Shown here in pieces: positions 58,963 to 64,000 of a stretch of DNA of 64,000 nt. Position 1 is the first letter of the stretch, and each line of letters starts with the position of its first letter. A program made the position numbers and the translations under genes. The notes under the pieces are model-generated. The model was not told where the DNA came from. It ran no database searches and worked only from the letters and a program-made list of their open reading frames with translations. Source of the stretch: Pseudomonas azotoformans (GTDB lineage Bacteria; Pseudomonadota; Gammaproteobacteria; Pseudomonadales; Pseudomonadaceae); the NCBI RefSeq assembly GCF_900103345.1, contig NZ_LT629702.1:496001-560000 (forward strand), read 5' to 3'.

Positions 58963-59963
58963 ACCGCCACCGCCTTGCCGGTTTCGAACGACTCGATACA
59001 GGCGCGGGCAATCGCCAGGGCCGCGCGCGCGTCTTCGCCACTGGCCATCGGTTTGGCGCCGCTGCGCAGGCAGTCGACAAAGTGATTCAGTTCGGCAATG
59101 TAGGCGTCGCGCAACAGGTCGGTGTCCAGACGCTGGGTGTCGGCCTGGATGCCCTGGGCCAGGTAGCGCACCAGGTCGCTCTCGTTGAGGCTGCCCATGC
59201 TCAGCATGCCGGCACTGCCGAACACTTCGCCGCGCACGTCGTAGCCATACACGGCCTGGAAGTTGGCCTCGGCGGTGGCGATGGCGCCGTTGTCGAAGCG
59301 GATCGCAACCACGGCGGTGTCGAGGAAGCCTTTGCTCTTGAATTCCGGCGCGATCAGCGCGTCGGCCATCACATACACCTGCACGGCCTCGGCACCGGGG
59401 TTGAGGTAGCGCAGGGTGTCGAAGTCGTGGATCAGGGTTTCGAGGAAGATCACCCATTGCGGCGAGTTGGCCGGGTTGTTCAGCGCTGGGTCGCGGGTCA
59501 GCGAGCGCAACAACTGCGGGGTGCCGATGCGACCGGCGGCGACGTCGAGGTGCGCGGTGCGAAAGCTCTTGGCGAAACGCCGGTTGAAGCCCACCTGCAA
59601 CGGCACCCGCGCATCGGCCGCAGCGGCGATAGCGCGGTCGGCCTCATCGAGGGTGATGGCCATGGGTTTTTCGCAGAATATGCCCTTGCCGGCGCGGGCG
59701 GCGCGGATCACCAGTTCGGCATGGCTGCGGGCCGGGGCGGCGATGATCACGCCGTCGATGTCCGGGTCGTCGAGCAAGTGCTGAGGGTCGGTGTAGACCT
59801 TGCTCACCGCCAGTTCGGCGGCGAGGCGAGCGGCCTGGCCGGGTGTCGGGTCGGCAATCGCCGCCAGGCGGGCGCCGGGGATGTGCCGTGCGGCAGTCAG
59901 GCCGTGGAAGCTGCCCATGCGACCGGCACCGATCAGCCCCAGGCGGATGTTTTGTGTACTCAT
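58959..59963 (-). CDS. Gfo/Idh/MocA family oxidoreductase (inositol 2-dehydrogenase-like)
   Basis: A 334-residue NAD(P)-dependent sugar/polyol dehydrogenase. The Rossmann motif is LGLIGAGRMGSFHG (about 8-21), the catalytic Lys is in GIFCEKPMAITLDEAD (EKP motif), and the His-containing active-site segment is ETLIHDFDTLRYL. This pattern matches IolG-type enzymes. It is the first gene of the operon and is preceded by a sigma-54 promoter (60021-60036) and a CA motif. The substrate is probably a polyol or sugar. Confidence 0.9.
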   Translation of the reverse strand: MSTQNIRLGLIGAGRMGSFHGLTAARHIPGARLAAIADPTPGQAARLAAELAVSKVYTDPQHLLDDPDIDGVIIAAPARSHAELVIRAARAGKGIFCEKPMAITLDEADRAIAAAADARVPLQVGFNRRFAKSFRTAHLDVAAGRIGTPQLLRSLTRDPALNNPANSPQWVIFLETLIHDFDTLRYLNPGAEAVQVYVMADALIAPEFKSKGFLDTAVVAIRFDNGAIATAEANFQAVYGYDVRGEVFGSAGMLSMGSLNESDLVRYLAQGIQADTQRLDTDLLRDAYIAELNHFVDCLRSGAKPMASGEDARAALAIARACIESFETGKAVAV

Positions 59964-59974
59964 GCGATGACCCC

Positions 59975-59985
59975 TTGTTGTTATT
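59975..59985 (-). promoter_or_regulatory. Crc/Hfq CA motif before the Gfo/Idh gene
   Basis: The minus strand reads AATAACAACAA just before AGGGG, 11 bp ahead of the start at 59963. It contains exact AAnAAnAA matches. Confidence 0.65.
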
Positions 59986-60020
59986 GGCCTCAGGACAGTC
60001 CTGATGGGCAAAGGGCTAGG

Positions 60021-60036
60021 AGCAAGGCGTGTGCCA
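60021..60036 (-). promoter_or_regulatory. Sigma-54 (-24/-12) promoter of the Gfo/Idh operon
   Basis: The minus strand reads TGGCACACGCCTTGCT. GG and GC are separated by exactly 10 bp, matching TGGCACg-N4-TTGCw almost perfectly. It lies about 60-75 bp upstream of the oxidoreductase start and points into the operon. The divergent sigma-54 activator at 60149 is the obvious partner. Confidence 0.85.
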
Positions 60037-60099
60037 GTTTTCAAGTTATTGATTAATAAGGGTTAATTAATATCTATCAATAATAAGTGTTCATTCTGA

Positions 60100-60123
60100 T
60101 GACATGCCTATACTGACATGTCA
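60100..60123. promoter_or_regulatory. Probable upstream activator site for the sigma-54 regulator
   Basis: TGACATG (60100-60106) is followed by the perfect 10-bp palindrome TGACATGTCA (60114-60123), about 65-90 bp upstream of the -24 element. This is the right distance for enhancer binding, just ahead of the activator gene itself. Confidence 0.55.
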
Positions 60124-60148
60124 AAAACATGAACATGGATATCGCCCA

Positions 60149-62110
60149 ATGAGCATGGCCTTCAGCGTGCAAGACCTCGACTACCTGACGACCCTGGGGC
60201 CCGGTGCGCTGAATGACGGCCCGGTGGCCGCGCTGGAGCAGGCCTGGCGCGATTGCCAGGCTGGTCAGGTCGAGCGCCCGGCGCCCGTGCGACCAGTGAT
60301 CTGGGATTCGTGGCGGCGCAGCGTCGAGGCCGGTATCGATCCCGCCGACAACGCCTATCGCTTTGTCGCCGCCGACACGCTGGCCGCCACCCTGGCCACC
60401 CACCGCGTGCTGATCGCCGCTGCTGCACAAGTCATGCACGGCTTGCTGGCCTACAACCCGCGTGGCCACATCAACCTCACCGATGCCGATGGCACCACCC
60501 TGTATTTCTGCGGCCTGGACATCACTCCGGTGGGCAGCCGCCTGCTGGAGTCGGTGCAAGGCACCAACTGCACCGGCCTGGCCCTGGCCGAAGACCGCCT
60601 GGTGTACGTGCTGGCCGAGGAAAACTTCGGCATCGGCCTGCGCCAGCGCCGCATGCACTGCGCCGCCGCGCCGATCAGGAATGCCCAGGGCCACACCGTG
60701 GCCATGCTGACCCTCACCGCCGAGCCTGGCTGGTTTCACTTCCACACCCTCGGCACGGTGCAGGCGGCCGCCGAGGCAGTGTCGCGGCAGATGGCGTTGC
60801 AGGCGTTGCTGGAAGAGCAGCAAACCGTGCTCGAAGTCCTCAACGAAGGCCTGGTGGTGCTGGACGAGCGCGGTTGCATCAAGGCGCTCAACCGTTATGC
60901 CCGGCAGTTGTTCGGCGTAGGGCTGGAGCTGATCGGCCGGCCGTTCCAGCAACTGGGCCGTAGCGAGTTGAGCGATGCCCTGGGTGAACCCGTGCGCGAC
61001 CTCGATTGCACCTTCCACCTGAACAATCGCAGCCAACTCGCCTGCCTGGTTTCGGTGTGCCCGCTGGAGCAGGGCGGGGTGATCGTGTCGCTGCGGGAGA
61101 ACCGTCGCATCCGCGAAATCACCCGGCGCCTGATCGGCACCCAGGCCAGCTATACATTTGAGACGATCCAGGGCAACTCCCGCGCCATCCACGACGCCCT
61201 GCACCTGGGACGTATCGCCAGTCGCAGCGATTCCACCACCCTGATCCTCGGTGAAAGCGGCACCGGCAAAGAGCTGTTCGCCCAGGCCATCCACAACGGC
61301 AGCGACCGCCACAAAGGCCCCTTTGTGGCGGTCAACTGCGGGGCGATCCCCCGTGACCTGGTGCAAAGCGAGCTGTTCGGCCATGTTGAGGGCGCGTTCA
61401 CCGGCGCCACCCGTGGCGGCTCGGCGGGCAAGTTCGAACTGGCGGACGGCGGCACCATCTTCCTCGATGAGATTGGTGACATGTCCTTCGATGCCCAGGT
61501 CAGCCTGTTGCGGGTGTTGCAGGAGGGGGAAATCACCCGCGTCGGTGCGAAGAACTCGCGGCAAGTGGACGTGCGCATCATCGCCGCCACCCACCGCAAC
61601 CTCAGCCAGGCGGTAGCGGAAGGTGCGTTTCGCGAAGACCTCTACTACCGCCTCAACGTGCTCAACCTGACCGTGCCGCCCCTGCGCATGCGCCGCGAAG
61701 ATATTCCGCTGCTGGCGCGGCATTTCCTGGCGCGCTGTGCACGCTCGTTGCGTAAATCGGTGCAGGGCTTTTCGCCGGAGGCGATGGCATTGCTGTCGGC
61801 CTATGGCTGGCCGGGCAATGTGCGGGAGTTGGAAAACAGTATTGAGCGGGCGACCAACCTGGCGATGGGCGAGCTGATCGAACCGCTGGACCTGCCGCTG
61901 GAAAACCGCCAACGCGCCCCGCTGCGCGCCTACGAGCCGACACCCGCCCAGGACCTGAGCAGCCACGAAATGCACGCCATCGTCGCTGCACTCCAGAGCA
62001 CCGGCGGCAACATCCGCCTGGCCGCCCGGCAACTGAACGTGTCGCGGGGCGGGCTGTACAACAAGATGAGTCGATTCGGACTGAGTGCGAGCGATTTTCG
62101 CGGCGGATAA
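60149..62110 (+). CDS. Sigma-54-dependent Fis family activator (AcoR-like)
   Basis: A 653-residue enhancer-binding protein. A GAF-like sensor region covers about residues 60-190 (YNPRGHINLTDADGTTLYFCG, GTNCTGLALAEDRLVYVLAEENF). A PAS-like segment follows near 225-330. The AAA+ domain has Walker A GESGTGKE (about 368-375) and GAFTGA (about 414). The Fis HTH at the C-terminus is STGGNIRLAARQLNVSRGGLYNKM. No receiver domain is present, so it senses a ligand directly. It is divergent from the sigma-54-driven Gfo/Idh operon and should activate it. An ATG 6 bp downstream is an alternative start. Confidence 0.92.
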   Translation: MSMAFSVQDLDYLTTLGPGALNDGPVAALEQAWRDCQAGQVERPAPVRPVIWDSWRRSVEAGIDPADNAYRFVAADTLAATLATHRVLIAAAAQVMHGLLAYNPRGHINLTDADGTTLYFCGLDITPVGSRLLESVQGTNCTGLALAEDRLVYVLAEENFGIGLRQRRMHCAAAPIRNAQGHTVAMLTLTAEPGWFHFHTLGTVQAAAEAVSRQMALQALLEEQQTVLEVLNEGLVVLDERGCIKALNRYARQLFGVGLELIGRPFQQLGRSELSDALGEPVRDLDCTFHLNNRSQLACLVSVCPLEQGGVIVSLRENRRIREITRRLIGTQASYTFETIQGNSRAIHDALHLGRIASRSDSTTLILGESGTGKELFAQAIHNGSDRHKGPFVAVNCGAIPRDLVQSELFGHVEGAFTGATRGGSAGKFELADGGTIFLDEIGDMSFDAQVSLLRVLQEGEITRVGAKNSRQVDVRIIAATHRNLSQAVAEGAFREDLYYRLNVLNLTVPPLRMRREDIPLLARHFLARCARSLRKSVQGFSPEAMALLSAYGWPGNVRELENSIERATNLAMGELIEPLDLPLENRQRAPLRAYEPTPAQDLSSHEMHAIVAALQSTGGNIRLAARQLNVSRGGLYNKMSRFGLSASDFRGG

Positions 62111-62117
62111 GGCCAAA

Positions 62118-62206
62118 GGTGGGAGGGGGCTTGCCCCCGATAGCAGAGTGTCAGTCAAGGACGTTTAGACTGACCCGCCGCTATCGGGGGCAAGCCCCCT
62201 CCCACA
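62118..62206. repeat. REPIN, GGTGGGAGGGGGCTTGCCCC type
   Basis: Inverted copies of GTGGGAGGGGGCTTGCCCC followed by CGATAGC, separated by about 35 bp. The unit is the same as in the element at 9124-9217. It follows the sigma-54 activator stop closely. Confidence 0.9.
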
Positions 62207-62277
62207 TGGTTAAACGTGTTTCATGCGCTCGATAGTGCGGTCCACCATGGTCTTGGCAATCTGGCGGTGTAGCAGGC

Positions 62278-63858
62278 CTAAGGCTTCAACTGCTTCCAAT
62301 CAATGGCAAAGCGCGCCAGGTACTTGCGCAGGCGGTCAGCGTCATTGGGTTGCGCCTTGGCCTGGCGCGAAACCCCGAACAGTCGTCGGCCGGCGTCGGA
62401 AAGGCTGTCGGATTGCAGGCACACGTCGATCACCGCCTTGAGTTGCAATTGGTCGAACAGGTCCAGATCGGCCGGCAGCAGTGCATGGGTTTCGGTCAGT
62501 CCCCAGGCGTAGCGCAGGTGCTGGATCTCCTCTTCGGCCTGGGCCTCATCAATACGCCCGCTGTCGGCCAGGGTGGCCATGCGCGTGATGGAGGCCGACA
62601 GCTCGCGAAAATTACCCAGCCACGCCGCTTCGCTGGAACAGGCGAATGCCAGGTAGCGGCGGCGCGCTTGCAGGTTGAAACGCACGCGGCGGCCTTGCTC
62701 GCGGGCATGGCGTTCCAGTTCGAAGTCGATATTGGGCTCGATATCTTCGCGCCTTCCCGCCAGGCCTGGCAGGTCAAAGGTCCACAGGTTGATGCGTGCA
62801 TACAGGTCTTCGCGAAACAGCCCTTCAGCCACGCGCCCGCGCAGGTCGCGGTGAGTGCCGGCGATGATCAGGAAGTCGCTGGCCACTTCACGGTCGGCGC
62901 CCATGGGGTAGAAGCGTTTTTCTTCGATGGCCTTGAGCAGCATCGCCTGTTCGTCCAGGCCCAGTTCGCCGATCTCATCGAGAAACAGCATGCCGCCGTC
63001 TGCTGCGCGCAGCAGGCCGTCGCGGGCGTTCTGCGCGCCGGTGAAGGCGCCCTTGGTATGGCCGAACAGCGCCGACATGGCGCCATCGCCACGCAGGGTG
63101 GCGCAGTTGACTTCCACAAAGCGCCCCTGGATCTGGTGGCGGCTGCGCTTGAGTTCGTAAATGCGTCGGGCGAGGAAGGACTTGCCCGCGCCGGTAGGGC
63201 CGATCAGCAGCATGGGCGCGGTGGAGCGCACGGCCACGCGTTCAATCCGCTCGATGGAGGCGTTGAACGCCTTATTGCGTGTGGCAATCCCGGATTTGAG
63301 AAAGGCCAGGCCCTCCAGGCGTTGGTGGGCGAAGCGCGAGGCGATGCGGTCGTAGCGCGACAGGTCGAGATCGATCAGGGTGTGGGTGCCGGTAGCGGGA
63401 GCGGTGTCGTCCCGGCGGCGACTGGGGGCGGTCTGGATCAGGCGCGCCGGCAGGTTGCGTGCCTCGGTGAGCAGGAACCAGCAAATCTGTGCCACGTGGG
63501 TACCGGTGGTGATGTGGACCAGGTAGTCCTCATGGTCGGTGTCGAAGGTGTAGGCGGCGGTAAAGTCGTGCAGTGCGCCGTAGACCTCTTCGAAATCCCA
63601 GGGGTTGTGCAGTGGCATGGGGTGCAGGCGCACCTCGGTAGTAGGCGAGATCTGCTGGATGTCGGCGCGAACCCGTTCAGCGAGGCTGACGTCACGGGCG
63701 TCGATGTCGTGGATCAGCTCCAGGCGATCGACTTGCAGGTTCTCCTGCTGGCACAGGCCGACGCTGGGGCGCCAGTGATTCCAGCGGTTGGTGCCCTTGC
63801 CGACGCGATCCAGCTTGGACCCGATAAACCCGATGGCGACCGTGCGCTTGTATTTCAT
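62278..63858 (-). CDS. rtcR: RtcR, sigma-54-dependent activator of the RNA-repair operon
   Basis: A 526-residue regulator. The N-terminal RtcR-type CARF domain covers about residues 1-180 ([39 protein letters not shown]) and senses damaged or cyclic-phosphate RNA ends or a derived nucleotide. The AAA+ domain has Walker A GPTGAGKS (219-227, K226), GAFTGA near 269 and [16 protein letters not shown]. The C-terminal helices from about residue 460 resemble the RtcR DNA-binding end. In other Pseudomonas it activates rtcBA, encoding the RNA ligase and RNA cyclase, from a sigma-54 promoter. Those genes would lie to the right of this window, divergent from rtcR. Confidence 0.93.
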   Translation of the reverse strand: MKYKRTVAIGFIGSKLDRVGKGTNRWNHWRPSVGLCQQENLQVDRLELIHDIDARDVSLAERVRADIQQISPTTEVRLHPMPLHNPWDFEEVYGALHDFTAAYTFDTDHEDYLVHITTGTHVAQICWFLLTEARNLPARLIQTAPSRRRDDTAPATGTHTLIDLDLSRYDRIASRFAHQRLEGLAFLKSGIATRNKAFNASIERIERVAVRSTAPMLLIGPTGAGKSFLARRIYELKRSRHQIQGRFVEVNCATLRGDGAMSALFGHTKGAFTGAQNARDGLLRAADGGMLFLDEIGELGLDEQAMLLKAIEEKRFYPMGADREVASDFLIIAGTHRDLRGRVAEGLFREDLYARINLWTFDLPGLAGRREDIEPNIDFELERHAREQGRRVRFNLQARRRYLAFACSSEAAWLGNFRELSASITRMATLADSGRIDEAQAEEEIQHLRYAWGLTETHALLPADLDLFDQLQLKAVIDVCLQSDSLSDAGRRLFGVSRQAKAQPNDADRLRKYLARFAIDWKQLKP

Positions 63859-64000
63859 GACTAGACCAAAAGATAAATAGCGATATGCAAGGATATGGAT
63901 TGGATTGTAGGGTTGTCATCGTTTTTCAAAATCCCAAGCTGCAGTTGTTTAAAATATCTATATAAAACAATCACCTATAAATTATTTTTGAAATGGGGCA
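63859..64000. other. AT-rich upstream region of rtcR, presumably the rtcBA promoter region
   Basis: The last 142 bp are much more AT-rich than the surrounding genes (for example TAAAATATCTATATAAAAC near 63950). This fits the bent control region of a sigma-54 operon. No complete -24/-12 element is visible before the sequence ends at ATGGGGCA. Confidence 0.4.

Noticed and set aside
60077-62158. A 693-codon minus-strand open frame opposite the sigma-54 activator
   Set aside because: The plus strand has GAF, AAA+ and Fis motifs; the antisense product has none.
62208-62277. A short minus-strand frame after rtcR that reads like a protein tail (ending RTIERMKHV)
   Set aside because: It is only about 30 codons, begins just after an in-frame TGA and has no start or homology that I recognise. 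It could be a remnant, but chance is equally likely.
1-64000. CRISPR arrays, tRNA genes or insertion sequences
   Set aside because: No regularly spaced direct repeats, cloverleaf sequences or transposase genes were found; the repeats present are REP-type hairpins.

Overview
The window reads as chromosome of a fluorescent Pseudomonas (P. fluorescens group). The evidence is a GC-rich, densely coding sequence, close matches to Pseudomonas XenA, AguA/AguB, RtcR and DctA types, REP/REPIN hairpins of the kinds common in this group, and A-rich AAnAAnAA (Crc/Hfq 'CA') motifs just upstream of many transport and catabolic genes. No rRNA, tRNA, CRISPR array or insertion sequence was seen.

Left edge (1-3495): a visibly less GC-rich island with a two-gene, Septu-like anti-phage candidate. 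It consists of an ABC-type ATPase carrying a degenerate HNH domain at its N-terminus, followed 3 bp later by a separate HNH protein with an intact motif. The 3' tail of a membrane-protein gene lies just upstream. This is the best candidate for an undescribed system.

3533-14118: a catabolic island with a PotABCD-type ABC transporter, a RibB paralogue, a DUF1330 protein, a Nudix hydrolase, a FadR-type GntR regulator, a short-chain flavin reductase, an aldehyde dehydrogenase, an alpha/beta hydrolase and an AA_synth-family protein. Three copies of a TGGTATACCA-type operator mark three promoters, so most of it looks like one regulon. The substrate is unknown and the expected flavin-dependent oxygenase is not in the window.

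14374-21565: four-carbon sugar-acid use (ltnD-otnK-otnC-GntP permease-otnI), an exported alpha/beta hydrolase and a DeoR regulator. 21633-25171: LysR regulator, tartrate/D-malate dehydrogenase and DctA. 25109-30449: chemoreceptor, bestrophin channel, an unrecognised two-wHTH-like protein and a diguanylate cyclase. 30466-34267: ArsR regulator with a perfect palindromic operator next to xenA, then a TonB-dependent siderophore receptor.

34338-47544: a complete oxidative (non-phosphorylative) L-arabinose pathway. It has a GntR regulator, arabonate dehydratase, MFS porter, AraD1-type dehydratase, alpha-ketoglutarate semialdehyde dehydrogenase, lactonase, AraFGH transporter, periplasmic aldose epimerase and a sugar dehydrogenase.

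47551-57105: GST, Mug glycosylase, AraC regulator, MFS exporter, LysR regulator, and an agmatine operon (aguA-aguB-potF-like) followed by a Tat-exported agmatine deiminase paralogue and a YghU-type GST. 57237-62110: a three-gene sugar/polyol operon (Gfo/Idh/MocA oxidoreductase, isomerase/epimerase, periplasmic binding protein) with a textbook sigma-54 promoter and a divergent sigma-54 activator. 62278-63858: rtcR, whose rtcBA targets should lie just beyond the right edge.
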